This document shows positions 1 to 8,895 of a DNA stretch of 64,000 nucleotides, piece by piece. The stretch lies in NCBI GenBank assembly GCA_965221465.1, contig OZ244892.1, forward strand, positions 2,790,001 through 2,854,000. The letters are read 5' to 3'. This stretch comes from Azophilus sp965221465. Lineage in GTDB: Bacteria > Pseudomonadota > Gammaproteobacteria > Pseudomonadales > Azotimanducaceae. Below the pieces are notes generated by a model. That model did no database searches and was not told where the DNA came from. It saw nothing but the letters and a program-made list of their open reading frames with translations. How positions within the stretch are numbered: the first letter of the stretch is position 1; each line of letters opens with the position of its first letter. The position numbers and the translations under genes were made by a program.

Positions 1-8
1 CGTCACCA

Positions 9-45
9 ATGAACGACTGCGGCCGTCAATAGCAGCGACAACAGA
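9..45. repeat. Short intergenic repeat, family D copy 1
   Basis: Contains the motif GCGGCCGTCAATAGCAGCGA. Related copies, CGGCCGTCAAT followed by T or G and GCAGCGAAA, lie near 3155 and 49890, and a shorter one near 37660. All are intergenic and close to gene ends. Function unknown. The rest of the first 117 bases shows no gene. Confidence 0.5.
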
Positions 46-117
46 GGACGTGCTCGATGTGCTTGCAAGCGCTTTTCGAGCACACTCCCAGCGATTCCAC
101 ACCTCTTGCCAGCCTCG

Positions 118-540
118 CTACGTCCTTTCGCGAACAGGCAGGTCTGATTCAATCATGAAGCTGCCGGCGGCTTCGGCGACCAGCCTGTCGTCGGCCTGTT
201 GAATGACCTTGCCCTGCATCTGCGCCAGCCGTCCCTTGCGCTTGAGACAGCGGCCTTCAAGGCGAACGGCGGTGCCAATGGGAAGCTCCGCCCGGTAGCG
301 GATGTCGGCCCTGGCCGTAAAGCTCTTGATGCCTTTCAGCCACAGCCAGTTCGCCATGACGTCGTCGAGCAGGCAGAAGACGATGCCGCCATGGGTGACG
401 TCCCGGTACCCCGTGTGCCGCGCATCCGGCGTGAACTCGGCCCGGCACACATCGTCTTCGATGCGAAAGCGCACATTGAGCCCGATCGGATTGCCGGGGC
501 CGCAAACGAAACAGCGATTGGCTTCGTCATCCAGGGGCAT
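118..540 (-). CDS. PaaI-family hotdog thioesterase
   Basis: A 140-residue protein with the size and sequence of single hotdog-fold acyl-CoA thioesterases of the PaaI/YbgC-like group. The fold signature HGGIVFCLLDDVMA sits near residues 50-63, where the helix carrying the catalytic acidic residue lies in this family. The N-terminal CFVCGPGNPIGL segment is typical of the subgroup that begins with a Cys-x-x-Cys pair. It would hydrolyse an acyl-CoA thioester in the cytosol; the substrate cannot be read from sequence. It is divergent from the NUDIX CoA-pyrophosphatase gene next door, so two CoA-metabolic genes may share the roughly 70-bp promoter region between them. Confidence 0.85.
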   Translation of the reverse strand: MPLDDEANRCFVCGPGNPIGLNVRFRIEDDVCRAEFTPDARHTGYRDVTHGGIVFCLLDDVMANWLWLKGIKSFTARADIRYRAELPIGTAVRLEGRCLKRKGRLAQMQGKVIQQADDRLVAEAAGSFMIESDLPVRERT

Positions 541-611
541 TGTTCTGCCTCGGTCGATTCGTCGGTGCAGATTACCACCTTACGTGCGAATCGCCGCACA
601 GGCCGCCCCTT

Positions 612-1256
612 GTGTTAGGGTCCGCGCTCCGCTTCCGCCCGAACGCGACCTTGATCGACCTCTCCGCCATTCGCGCCAGGCTCGCCGCCTACGAAGGCAA
701 ACCCATCGAACCGACGGCAGAGATTCGCCAGGCCGCGGTCGCGGTGGTGCTGCGCGAGTTGTCGAACGGAACCGAAGTGCTGTTCATCAAGCGCGCCGTC
801 AAGCCCGGCGACCCCTGGTCGGGGCAGATGGCCTTTCCGGGCGGGCACCGGGACGCGTCCGATGCCGGGCTCAAGGAGGCGGCAGTGCGCGAGACGCTGG
901 AGGAGGTGGGCCTTGCCCTCGGGCACGAAGCCTACCTCGGCGCCCTCGACCACCAATGGGCCGCACCCCGGGGCCGGCGCCTCGACATGCTGATCGCGCC
1001 GCACGTCTTCGAGATCGCGGGGGACCCCCGGTTCGCGTTGAATTACGAGGTGGCCGAAGCCGTCTGGGCGCCGCTCGAGCCACTGGTGCGAAACGAACTG
1101 CACACCACAGAAACGCTGTCGATCACCGGTACACCCACGGTTTTCAACGGTTACCGCCTGGCCGGCGGCCACTTTGTCTGGGGGCTTACCTACCGGATGC
1201 TGAAGGACTTCTTCCGCATCCTGGACCCCGAATGGGTGGAAGCGGACGAGGAGTAA
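612..1256 (+). CDS. NUDIX hydrolase, CoA pyrophosphatase type (NudL/NUDT7-like)
   Basis: A NUDIX fold with the box GGHRDASD...RETLEEVGL around the middle of the protein. The REx2EE core that binds Mg is complete. The FPGGH entry and the one-residue-longer spacing before RE are characteristic of the CoA pyrophosphatase branch, which cleaves CoA or acyl-CoA to 4'-phosphopantetheine and 3',5'-ADP. The start is uncertain: the frame is open from a TTG at 540, which would overlap the divergent thioesterase, while GTG at 612 or TTG at 651 gives the usual length of about 200-214 residues. No clear Shine-Dalgarno sequence precedes any of them. The thioesterase neighbour fits a role in acyl-CoA turnover. 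Confidence 0.85.
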   Translation: MLGSALRFRPNATLIDLSAIRARLAAYEGKPIEPTAEIRQAAVAVVLRELSNGTEVLFIKRAVKPGDPWSGQMAFPGGHRDASDAGLKEAAVRETLEEVGLALGHEAYLGALDHQWAAPRGRRLDMLIAPHVFEIAGDPRFALNYEVAEAVWAPLEPLVRNELHTTETLSITGTPTVFNGYRLAGGHFVWGLTYRMLKDFFRILDPEWVEADEE

Positions 1257-1265
1257 TCCGCCAAC

Positions 1266-1422
1266 CCGAATCCGTCGCCAATTTTCGTCGCGAGGGTGTC
1301 GACGTTTCGTCGCGAAGGTGTCGACGTTTCGTCGCGAATGCGTCGAGGCGCCATGCAAGCGCGGCCGCGCAGCGCGAGTGCATCGGCGTCCGCAGCCGGA
1401 AGCTGGCGACGGATGCGGGTCA
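1266..1422. repeat. Family B repeat element, copy 1
   Basis: Intergenic element whose right end reads AGCTGGCGACGGATGCGGGT, a variant of the family B end (inverse of CGCATCCGTCACCAACTT). The interior has two direct copies of GTCGACGTTTCGTCGCGAA. It fills the gap between the 3' ends of the convergent NUDIX and DUF2878 genes and overlaps the end of the latter by three bases. Confidence 0.65.
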
Positions 1423-1983
1423 ACCTGTCGCTGGTTTGTTTTCGCAGCGCTCGCGAAGCCAGAGCAGCAGCGGCATGGCCAGCGCCCATTCCACGGCGAC
1501 GGCAAGCCATCCCGCCGGGAAAGCTGCGAGCCAGACCGCATCGAGAGCGGCTCCGGTACGGTAGGCCAGGGGGCCGAACACCGCACCCGCCACCGCGGCG
1601 AGTACGTATCGCCCGCGCATCCAGTTCATGCTGTGGCGGAGCGTCGCCGCGAACCCGACCCAGAGTGCCACCATCCACGGGGTGGTGGGAAAGGCGGGGC
1701 CGGTGTGCTCGGGAAAACCCATGGCGCCGGAGAGGACGAGAACGCTGTCGAGCAGATAGCCGGCGAGCGCTGCGCCGAGCGCCAGACGCAACTCCGAGGC
1801 GCGTTCGCCGGTGCGGTCGGCCGCCACGGAAGACGCTGCGACGGGGAATGCCAGGTGCAGCGACAACCACACAGCGGCCACCAGAGGACCGAGCAACGGG
1901 TACCCGAACCCGGCGCCGCCGACGCAGGCAATCCAGGTGGCTTGAAAGCCGAGAAAGTTTGCAGCAAGCCGACGCCAATTCAT
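1420..1983 (-). CDS. DUF2878 inner-membrane protein
   Basis: A 187-residue hydrophobic protein with about five or six predicted membrane segments, starting MNWRRLAANFLGFQATW. I recognise it as the DUF2878 family, a small integral membrane protein of unknown activity often seen with Cfa, DUF1365 and FAD-oxidoreductase genes, which is the cluster just to its right. The start at 1983 is chosen because AGGAGG lies seven bases upstream; the frame stays open further upstream only by reading through repeat A1. The A1 element begins 18 bp before this start codon and may supply its promoter or leader. Co-function with the lipid cluster is inference. Confidence 0.75.
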   Translation of the reverse strand: MNWRRLAANFLGFQATWIACVGGAGFGYPLLGPLVAAVWLSLHLAFPVAASSVAADRTGERASELRLALGAALAGYLLDSVLVLSGAMGFPEHTGPAFPTTPWMVALWVGFAATLRHSMNWMRGRYVLAAVAGAVFGPLAYRTGAALDAVWLAAFPAGWLAVAVEWALAMPLLLWLRERCENKPATG

Positions 1984-2000
1984 GAATGTCCTCCTTTCAT

Positions 2001-2250
2001 GGAACGATTTTTCCAAGTGATTGATTTTATTGAATTTGCTAACCAAGAAATCCTTACCTTCGATCCGGCTCCGAGAATCGGCATGCGGTACGCGCATCCG
2101 GCACGCCAAGCGGACCTGCTTACCGCTACGATGGGCGCAAGCACGAGCTCTAAAGGTGCCGGATACGCGCACCGCACACCGATTCTCTCCCAGCGGTTGT
2201 CAAGTGTTCCGTGCGCGTCCTCGTCCCGGCGCGCCGGGTTCGGAATTCGC
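2001..2250 (+). repeat. Family A hairpin element, copy A1
   Basis: About 250 bp. It opens with the conserved AT-rich end CCAAGTGATTGATTTTAT and contains a giant inverted repeat: left arm 2073-2104 and right arm 2156-2187, 32 bases each, with a 51-base loop. 28 of 32 positions are complementary, and the other four become G-U pairs if the minus strand is the RNA. It lies 18 bp upstream of the leftward DUF2878 start. The rest of the 1984-2335 gap holds no gene. Confidence 0.85.
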
Positions 2251-2335
2251 AACGGAAAACCACGCCGACCGTCGGCGAATACAGGGGAAAAGTGATCGCC
2301 GCGCGACCTGGCTGTCGTCGAACCGGTAAATCGCA

Positions 2336-3043
2336 TCACGGTCGCCCTGGACCGCCGTCATCCGGTTCCGGCAGATCGAGGCGATAGCCTCGGCCCGGCA
2401 CGGTGGCGATCAGCGGTCGGTCGAATGGCCGGTCGAGTGCCTGGCGCAGGTTGTAGAGATGGCTGCGCAGCGCATCGCTCTCGGGCGGTTCGTCCTGCCA
2501 GACCTCCCGTTCGAGTTCACGTCGGCTCACCACCCGGGGATGCTCGCGCATCAGCACACGCAACACTTCGAAGGCCGTACCGGTGAGCGCAACGGGTTCG
2601 CCCCGGCGCCGGACCTCCAGGGTGTCGGCATCCAGGGACAACTCGCCGATCTCGTATCGGGCCGTCAATCCCCTGGCCCGCCGCGCCAGCGCTTCGATGC
2701 GGGCGGCCAGTTCCGGCAGGTCGAAGGGTTTGACCAGGTAGTCGTCCGCTCCGGCGTCGAAGCCGGTCAACTTGTCGTCCAGTGCGTCGCGCGCGGTGAG
2801 CATGATGATTGGCGTCGCCACTTTCGCGTCGTCCCGCAGCCGCTGGCACACCGCGAAGCCATCCATGCCCGGGAGCATGACGTCCAGCACCACGACATCG
2901 TAGCTTTCCGTTACCGCCAGATGCAGCGCCACCAGTCCGTCCGCGGCGTAATCGACGTCGTGACCGCACGCCTCGAGATAGGCGCCAACCGTCTCCGCGA
3001 GTTCCCGATGGTCTTCAACCAGCAATACGCTCAGCCGGCTCAC
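2336..3043 (-). CDS. OmpR-family response regulator
   Basis: A 235-residue two-domain transcription regulator. The receiver domain has the acidic pocket VEDH, the phospho-acceptor Asp54 in VVLDVMLPGMDG, the switch Thr in MLTA and the conserved Lys in VKPF. A winged-helix OmpR/PhoB DNA-binding domain follows, ending in VPGRGYRLDLPEP. Its likely partner is the sensor kinase transcribed just before it in the same direction, although 202 bp separate them, which is unusual for such pairs and is partly occupied by a family D repeat. Because the kinase gene is coupled to the lipid-modification operon, these genes are the probable regulon (inference). Confidence 0.92.
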   Translation of the reverse strand: MSRLSVLLVEDHRELAETVGAYLEACGHDVDYAADGLVALHLAVTESYDVVVLDVMLPGMDGFAVCQRLRDDAKVATPIIMLTARDALDDKLTGFDAGADDYLVKPFDLPELAARIEALARRARGLTARYEIGELSLDADTLEVRRRGEPVALTGTAFEVLRVLMREHPRVVSRRELEREVWQDEPPESDALRSHLYNLRQALDRPFDRPLIATVPGRGYRLDLPEPDDGGPGRP

Positions 3044-3154
3044 GGGGAATTCCTCGCAGCCACGGGAACGCCGGCCCCTTCCCAGCCGAACAGGCCAATG
3101 GCCCGGGCCGGGGCGCCAATGACCATGGACGACCAGCGCAACCGATGCACGAGT

Positions 3155-3190
3155 GAACTGTCACGGCCGTCAATTGCAGCGAAATCATCG
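3155..3190. repeat. Family D repeat, copy 2
   Basis: Contains ACGGCCGTCAATTGCAGCGA, matching the copies near 20 and 49900. It lies in the 202-bp space between the sensor kinase and response regulator genes, which otherwise holds no recognisable gene. Confidence 0.5.
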
Positions 3191-3245
3191 GCAGGCAATC
3201 GGCCCCCATGCGGGCAGCGTTTGCAACGCCCTTGCCTGTGATCGC

Positions 3246-4562
3246 TCATTCGCTGCGAAACCTCAGTTCCATCGTCGTGCCCTGGCCGGGCTGGCTGCGG
3301 GCGTTCAGCTTCCAGCCGTATCGCTCGCTCAGCCGGCGGACGATGGCGAGCCCGAGCCCATGCCCCTTGCCGTCGCCGCGGCTGGCCTCCGCCCGGTAGA
3401 AGGGTTCGAACATGTTGGCGAGTTCCTCCCGCGTCATGCCGATGCCGGTGTCGTCGACACGAACGCCGTTCTCGAAGAGACTGACGTCGATTTCGCCATG
3501 TTCCGTGTAGGCGACGGCGTTGCGCAGCAGGTTGCCGACGACGATGCGCACCACCGGCGCCGGCGCCGATACCTGCGCTTCCCCACGGGCATGCAGCCGC
3601 AGCCGGTTGCCCCGCTGCCTCGCTTTCTCTTCGAGGGAGCCGATCTCGTCTTCCAGCAACGGCCCGACCGGCGTCGATTCCACGCCGACCGTGGCGATTT
3701 CCTCTCGGGTCAGCAGCAGCAGGGCTTCCAGCAGCGATTCCATGCCGTCGGCGGTGCGCCGCATGCGCGCCAGGGCGTCCTGCTCGCGCCGCGGCCGGTC
3801 CGCATCTCTTTCCAGCAGGTCCAGGCTCCCCTTGAACACCGCCAGGGGTGTGCGCAACTCATGTCCGGCGTCGCGAATGAAGGTGCGCTCCCGCTCCACC
3901 GCCGCCGTCAGCCGGCGTGCGAATTGCTCGAGCGCATCGATCAGGGTCGCCACTTCCGCATCCGCGTCCCGGCGCCATTCGGCGAAGTCGAGGTGCTCGC
4001 CGCCGATGCGTTCCAGGTCGCTCGCTTCGAGCCGCCGGGCCAGGCGCACGATGGGCGACAGCGCCGCCTGCGACCAGCGGTAGGCGATGAACAGCAGTCC
4101 GTAGATCAACAGCAGCACGATGGAAAGCGGCACGGTGCCGAAGTAGAACGCCAGGTCGGAGACCTGGTCGGCTTCGAAAACCAGATACAAGCGCGCGTCA
4201 CCTCGATCGGAGACATGCACCAGCCGGCTGCGGCCGTCCATGACGATGCGCCGAAAGCCCGGTTCCTGCTCGCGCAGCGCCGCAGGCAACGCGCTCGCGC
4301 CGGCGGCGGCAGATGGGGGCACAGCAAGGTAGCCGCGCATGTTGGCGGTATGCGGCAGGGGCTGCACGGGGTTCGATGCGCGCAGTTCCCAATAGTGGGC
4401 CGCTTCCCAGGTCAGCGCCTGCCGGGTCAGCAGGTCTTCGACGACGAGTTGGGTAATGTAGATGCCGATCAGCGTCGCACCGCCGATCATGGCCAGTTGC
4501 ACGGCGAACAGGCGCCCGAGCCGTGCCCGCAGGCCGCGACGCGCCCGCAACCGCTCAGCCAC
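3246..4562 (-). CDS. Two-component sensor histidine kinase
   Basis: 438 residues from a GTG at 4562, which overlaps the end of the upstream methyltransferase gene by 8 bp. Predicted layout: membrane segment at residues 20-42, a periplasmic sensor of about 100 residues, second membrane segment at 144-164, HAMP-like linker, then the HisKA domain with phospho-accepting His234 in DAGHELRTPL. The ATPase domain shows the N box (NLLRNA), G1 (DTGIGM) and G2 (GKGHGLGLAIV). All catalytic motifs are intact. Overlap with the lipid operon suggests co-expression and perhaps sensing of membrane state. The frame is open further upstream, but those codons are in the methyltransferase gene. Confidence 0.9.
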   Translation of the reverse strand: MAERLRARRGLRARLGRLFAVQLAMIGGATLIGIYITQLVVEDLLTRQALTWEAAHYWELRASNPVQPLPHTANMRGYLAVPPSAAAGASALPAALREQEPGFRRIVMDGRSRLVHVSDRGDARLYLVFEADQVSDLAFYFGTVPLSIVLLLIYGLLFIAYRWSQAALSPIVRLARRLEASDLERIGGEHLDFAEWRRDADAEVATLIDALEQFARRLTAAVERERTFIRDAGHELRTPLAVFKGSLDLLERDADRPRREQDALARMRRTADGMESLLEALLLLTREEIATVGVESTPVGPLLEDEIGSLEEKARQRGNRLRLHARGEAQVSAPAPVVRIVVGNLLRNAVAYTEHGEIDVSLFENGVRVDDTGIGMTREELANMFEPFYRAEASRGDGKGHGLGLAIVRRLSERYGWKLNARSQPGQGTTMELRFRSE

Positions 4563-5589
4563 GGCGGCCGAACAGGTAGTGGGCGACCAGCCACTCGCTG
4601 CCGCCACGCCACCCGAACAGTTCCTCGCAGGCGATGAAGAACATCCGCCAGCGCTGCACGGCGCGGCGCGCAGCGGTGCCATCGCCGGCGCCACCGAGCG
4701 CCTCGATGGCAGCCGCGCGGTTCGCATCCAGGTTTTCGAGCCAGGCGCGGGCGGTCTTTGCATAATGCTCGCCGGAAACCTCCCAGCAGCGCTCGATACC
4801 GACGCAGTCCTGAAAGTGCAGCAGGGTGTCCCGCGCCGGCATCAGGCCGCCGGTGAAGAAATGCCGCCCCAGCCAGTTGCCGTCGCCTTCCGTCTCGAAC
4901 GGGTACATCAGGCTGCGATGGCAGAAGATGTGCACGAAGAGCTTGCCCGCGGGGTCGAGCCAACCGGCAATTCTGTTCAGCAATGTCGCGTAGTTGCGCA
5001 CGTGTTCGAACATCTCGATGGACACCACCCGGTCGAAACGCTCGTCGAGCTGCAACTCGTTGACGTCGGCCGTACGCACCCGGACATTGCCGAGCCCGAG
5101 TTCACGGGCGCGGGTTTCGATCGCCCTTCTCTGGGAACTGGAGTTGGAAACCGCAAGAATCGATGCGTTCGGATAGCGCTCCGCCGCCCAAAGGGTGAAC
5201 GAACCCCAGCCGCAACCGAGATCGAGCATGCGCATGCCATCCTCGAGGCCGGCGCGCCGGGCGTAAAGCTCCAGCATTGCCGTTTCCGCGGCCGCCAGCG
5301 TCTTCACGCCATCCGGCCAGTAACAGGCGCTGTACTTCAGTCGCGGCCCCAGGGCCAGGCGGAAGAACGCTTCCGGAACCTCGTAATGCTGCCGGTTGGC
5401 GGCGGCGGTCTCGAGTGCTACCGGGCTCTTGCGCAGTTCGTCGAGCAACGAACGGGTGCGCTCCGATGCGCGCTCCACATCGTTGCGGTGCTCGGCTCGC
5501 AACCGGGCGCCGATCAGGCGGCGGGAACCGAGCCGGACCAGCGGGTCGGGCACGAGCCCCCGTTCGGCCAGGTCCAGCAGCGTCTTCAC
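4555..5589 (-). CDS. Cfa-like class I SAM-dependent methyltransferase
   Basis: 344 residues from a GTG overlapping the cfa stop (GTGA). The SAM-binding motif MLDLGCGWGSF is clear, preceded by QHYEVPEAFFRL, the Cfa-family lipid-binding region. It is shorter than true Cfa (about 400 residues), lacks that enzyme's N-terminal domain, and belongs to the Cfa-like group of uncertain substrate. It probably methylates an unsaturated acyl chain or a lipid-derived intermediate. Co-occurrence with a full-length Cfa in one operon suggests the two enzymes act on different substrates or in sequence. It is translationally coupled to the genes on both sides. Confidence 0.88.
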   Translation of the reverse strand: MKTLLDLAERGLVPDPLVRLGSRRLIGARLRAEHRNDVERASERTRSLLDELRKSPVALETAAANRQHYEVPEAFFRLALGPRLKYSACYWPDGVKTLAAAETAMLELYARRAGLEDGMRMLDLGCGWGSFTLWAAERYPNASILAVSNSSSQRRAIETRARELGLGNVRVRTADVNELQLDERFDRVVSIEMFEHVRNYATLLNRIAGWLDPAGKLFVHIFCHRSLMYPFETEGDGNWLGRHFFTGGLMPARDTLLHFQDCVGIERCWEVSGEHYAKTARAWLENLDANRAAAIEALGGAGDGTAARRAVQRWRMFFIACEELFGWRGGSEWLVAHYLFGRRG

Positions 5590-6836
5590 GGGGCGGCCTC
5601 CCGGCCGGATGCGCGCCAGACCGGGCCCCGATAGCTCGGGGCCGCAAACAGCATCTGCACGTCGCTGATCGAGCGTTCCATGAATCCGCCCTCGCAGTAG
5701 GCGAAGTAAAAGCGCCACATGCGCAGGAAGCGCTCGTCGAAGCCGAAGGCAATGGCCTTTTCGCGGTTCGCATCGAGGCGGCGGCGCCATTCCCGCAACG
5801 TGAGCGCGTAATCCGGCCCGATGTCCTCGAGATTCACGAGCACCAGGTCCGCCGCGCCGGCCGACCCGGTCAGGACACTGTTGCAGGGAATGAACCCGCC
5901 GGGAAATATGAAACGCTTGATGAAATCTGCGCGCTTCAGCGCCCGGCGATAGACGCTGTCGCGGATCGTGATCGCCTGCATCGCCATCAGCCCTCCCGGC
6001 TCCAGCAGGCGGGCACAGGTGCGAAAGTAGGTGTCCAGGTACTGGTGACCCACCGCTTCGACCATTTCCACCGAAACGAGCTTGTCGAAGCGGCCGGTCA
6101 GCGCCCGGTAATCCGAACGCAGCACCTCTACCTGGCCGCCCAGCCCCTGGGCCTTCACCAGAGCCCGCGCATGCTCGCATTGGGCATTCGAAATCGTGGT
6201 GGTCGTCACCCGGCAGCCGAATCGTTGCGCTGCATAAACGGCAAGACCGCCCCAACCGGTGCCGATCTCCAGCAGGCGGTCCCCGGGTTTCAGATCGAGT
6301 TTGCGGCAGAGCCGCAACAGCTTCGCCTCGCTGGCCTGGTCCAGTGTCTCGTCGCCCGTTTCGTAGACCGCGGCGGAGTACATCATCCGCTCGTCGAGAA
6401 ACAGGCGGAACAGGTCGTCCCCCAGGTCGTAGTGCGCCTGAATGTTGCGGCGACTGCCTTTCCTGCTGTTTCGCCGCCAGGCATGCGCAGCCGCACCCAG
6501 CAGGGCGGCCGGGGCGGCCAGCGGCCCATCGAGGCCATCGAGCGCGCGCCGGTTGCGCGCCATGACGCGCACCAGGGCAACCAGGTCGTCGCTGTCCCAT
6601 TGCCCGTCCATGTAGCTTTCCCCGGCGCCGGCAGCACCGCCGAGCACCAGGGCGCGATAGAAGGCCGGATTCCTGACCCGGACGCGTGCGACCGGTTCGC
6701 CGGCGCCGAAAACCGCCTGGCCACCCGCATCGGAAACGATAACGGTGCCTTTTTCGATGGCGCCGAGTGCGCGATGCACGGCTGCACGCATCAGCCCCGA
6801 GCGGCGAATGGAACCCTGAACGGATTGCGCAGTCAT
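5586..6836 (-). CDS. cfa: Cyclopropane-fatty-acyl-phospholipid synthase family protein
   Basis: 416 residues, the usual Cfa length. ATG at 6836 is preceded by AAGGAGG at good spacing, the strongest ribosome-binding site of the operon. The N-terminal domain contains SYMDGQWDSDDLVALVR. The catalytic domain has AHYDLGDDLFRLFLD near 134-148, the SAM motif LLEIGTGWGG near 188-197, and the conserved C-terminal WRFYFAYCEGGF. Cfa transfers a methylene from SAM to cis double bonds of phospholipid acyl chains at the inner membrane surface. Relatives instead make methylated or furan-precursor acyl chains, so the product is not certain. The desaturase in the same operon would supply the double bond. Confidence 0.92.
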   Translation of the reverse strand: MTAQSVQGSIRRSGLMRAAVHRALGAIEKGTVIVSDAGGQAVFGAGEPVARVRVRNPAFYRALVLGGAAGAGESYMDGQWDSDDLVALVRVMARNRRALDGLDGPLAAPAALLGAAAHAWRRNSRKGSRRNIQAHYDLGDDLFRLFLDERMMYSAAVYETGDETLDQASEAKLLRLCRKLDLKPGDRLLEIGTGWGGLAVYAAQRFGCRVTTTTISNAQCEHARALVKAQGLGGQVEVLRSDYRALTGRFDKLVSVEMVEAVGHQYLDTYFRTCARLLEPGGLMAMQAITIRDSVYRRALKRADFIKRFIFPGGFIPCNSVLTGSAGAADLVLVNLEDIGPDYALTLREWRRRLDANREKAIAFGFDERFLRMWRFYFAYCEGGFMERSISDVQMLFAAPSYRGPVWRASGREAAP

Positions 6837-7666
6837 GGCCTTTCCTCCTTCGGTTGCAGTTGCGATTGCGGATTCGGCCCGGGCAGCCCCCCGATTGCCG
6901 CATCGGCGGCGGGGTCGGCCCTGGTTCCGGTGACGATCGTGTCCTCGCGTTTTGCGGGATGCACATGAAACGGCGCCCGCTTGAGGAACAGCCGCCCGGC
7001 CTGCCAATAGATGCGCGCCAGCGTCAGTGCCCCCTGGGCGGGCCGGCGCAGCGCGCATCGCAGGGCCTCGACCCGGGTCAACGGCCGCGTCACGAGCGAG
7101 AGACAGGCGGAAAACGGCGCTGCGCCACCGTCGAAGCGCATTGCGATTCGCAGCGAGTCGCCGGCGGCCTTCAGGCGCAACTGGTAGCGCCCGTCCATGG
7201 GCAGAAAGGGGGAGACGTGGAAGCGCTTGGAGAATCGGAACGACGCGCGGGCTGCCTGCCCGCTCGCCTGCGAAGGGAGCAGCACATAGCAAAAGCGTTC
7301 GTCCCAGGGGGTGTTGTTGATGTCCACCAGCAAGGCCGCAAGGCGCTCGCCGTCGAGGCAGAAATAGAAGTTCACCGGGTTGAAGGAAAAGCCGAGCGAA
7401 CGCGGCTGCGTGAGCGCGAATATCTCCATGGAGCCGGTTCGTGCTTCCCCCAACCCGGCCTCGGCAAGCTTCGCGCGTACGTTTTCCGGCGAAAGCAGGT
7501 GATCGTTGTCCACCGATGCCAGCAGGCGCGGCCGAATCGCCGGCGTGGCGCCATCCGGCCCGAGCCGGACGTAGAGCATCCAGACCGGATAGCGGAAGGC
7601 GTGGCGCACCGGCGCCCGCCGGATATGCGACACCGTGCCGCTGCAGCTCATTTCCTGCCTGATCAC
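6833..7666 (-). CDS. DUF1365 family protein
   Basis: 277 residues from a GTG overlapping the FAD-oxidoreductase stop (GTGA); an ATG at 7651 is the alternative. The segment around FSFNPVNFYFCLD, with a following DINNTPWDERFCYVL, is characteristic of DUF1365, a family of unknown biochemical activity that almost always travels with a Cfa-like enzyme and an FAD-dependent oxidoreductase. The stop overlaps the start of cfa. A supporting role in acyl-chain modification is inferred from context only. Confidence 0.9.
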   Translation of the reverse strand: MIRQEMSCSGTVSHIRRAPVRHAFRYPVWMLYVRLGPDGATPAIRPRLLASVDNDHLLSPENVRAKLAEAGLGEARTGSMEIFALTQPRSLGFSFNPVNFYFCLDGERLAALLVDINNTPWDERFCYVLLPSQASGQAARASFRFSKRFHVSPFLPMDGRYQLRLKAAGDSLRIAMRFDGGAAPFSACLSLVTRPLTRVEALRCALRRPAQGALTLARIYWQAGRLFLKRAPFHVHPAKREDTIVTGTRADPAADAAIGGLPGPNPQSQLQPKEERP

Positions 7667-8895
7667 CGATTCATGCCTCCCCCCAGGCAGCGCAACCTCC
7701 TGGCTGCCTCGACGCCGCTTCTGAAACCGTCCTCGTGGAATCCCCAGCCGCGCCAGGCGCCGCAGTAGAAGGTGCGCCGGCGGCCGTCGATGGCGTTCAA
7801 CCGGAGTTGCGCCGCGCGGGCGGCGGGCGAGAACACGGGGTGACGGTATTCGCGCTCGGTCCAGGGCGACTGCAACGGGCGCAGCGGGTTCAGCGTCACG
7901 AAGAAATCCGGCTCCGAACCGAGCCCCTGCAGCCGGTTCATCCAGTACGTGAACTGGTAGTTTCCGCCGGGCGCGACGCGCACGTTCCAACTCGACCAGG
8001 CCGCCCGGTCGGCCGGCATGACCGAGGCGTCGGAGTGCAGCACCGCCCGATTCGACCGATAACGGATGGCGCCGAGTGCGGAGCGCTCCTCCGGTGTCGG
8101 GTCGATCAGCGCCAGCGCATCGTCGCTGTGGCAGGCCAGCACCGCCTGGTCGAAGCGCTCGCTGCCGCGGTCGGTTGCGATTTCGACGCCCTGACGGTCC
8201 CTCGCCACCCGTCGCACCGGGCACCGACTCTCGATCTCACCCCGGAACGACTGCGTAAACGCATGGATATAGTTGCTGGAGCCGCCGCGGACCACGCGCC
8301 ATGCCGGGCGCCCCTGCCATCGCGTCATGCCATGGTTGTTCATGAACGTTGCGACATGGCCGACCGGCAGGTCCTTGGCCTGCCCGCGGGGCGCCGACCA
8401 GAGCGCGGCGCACATGGGCAGCAGGTGATCTTCGGCGAACGAAGTCGAGTAGCGCCCCGACCCGAGATAGGTATCCAGCGTTCTCGTGTCGTCTGCCGGA
8501 ACCGACCCGGCCGCGCGGTAGAAACGCCGAATGTCGTTCAGCATTCTGAGAAAACTCGGTCGAAGGGCATTGCGGCGCTGACAGAACACCGCTCCGAGCC
8601 GGGATGTACCGTATTCGAGCCCGTTCGCAAGGGCGACGCTGAAGGACATCTCCGTGGGCTGGGAGGCGACGCCCAGGTCGTCGAGCCACCCGGAGAAGAG
8701 CGGATAGTTCTCGCGGTTGAAGACGATGAAGCCCGAATCCACCGCGTGCGCGCGGCCTTCCACGAGCAGGTTGTGCGTGTCGGTGTGGCCGCCGAGGCGG
8801 GGCTCGGCCTCGAACAGGGTGACATCGGCAAAATCCTGGCAGCGATGGGCTGCGGCGAGCCCGGCGATACCTGCCCCGACGACGGCTACGCGCAC
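7663..8895 (-). CDS. FAD-dependent amine-oxidase-type oxidoreductase
   Basis: 410 residues. The start GTG at 8895 has GGAGGG upstream and overlaps the desaturase stop by 10 bp. The dinucleotide-binding motif VVGAGIAGLAAA lies at residues 4-15, followed by EAEPRLGGHTDT as in amine oxidase and protoporphyrinogen-oxidase-like flavoproteins. This subgroup is regularly adjacent to DUF1365 and Cfa and is thought to oxidise or saturate modified acyl chains. That role is known only for some relatives, so the reaction here is inferred. Confidence 0.9.
   Translation of the reverse strand: MRVAVVGAGIAGLAAAHRCQDFADVTLFEAEPRLGGHTDTHNLLVEGRAHAVDSGFIVFNRENYPLFSGWLDDLGVASQPTEMSFSVALANGLEYGTSRLGAVFCQRRNALRPSFLRMLNDIRRFYRAAGSVPADDTRTLDTYLGSGRYSTSFAEDHLLPMCAALWSAPRGQAKDLPVGHVATFMNNHGMTRWQGRPAWRVVRGGSSNYIHAFTQSFRGEIESRCPVRRVARDRQGVEIATDRGSERFDQAVLACHSDDALALIDPTPEERSALGAIRYRSNRAVLHSDASVMPADRAAWSSWNVRVAPGGNYQFTYWMNRLQGLGSEPDFFVTLNPLRPLQSPWTEREYRHPVFSPAARAAQLRLNAIDGRRRTFYCGAWRGWGFHEDGFRSGVEAARRLRCLGGGMNR

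Noticed and set aside
4563..4763. N-terminal extension of the sensor kinase to 505 residues
   Set aside because: The added codons lie inside the upstream methyltransferase gene and read as low-complexity sequence; GTG 4562 gives a normal kinase N-terminus.
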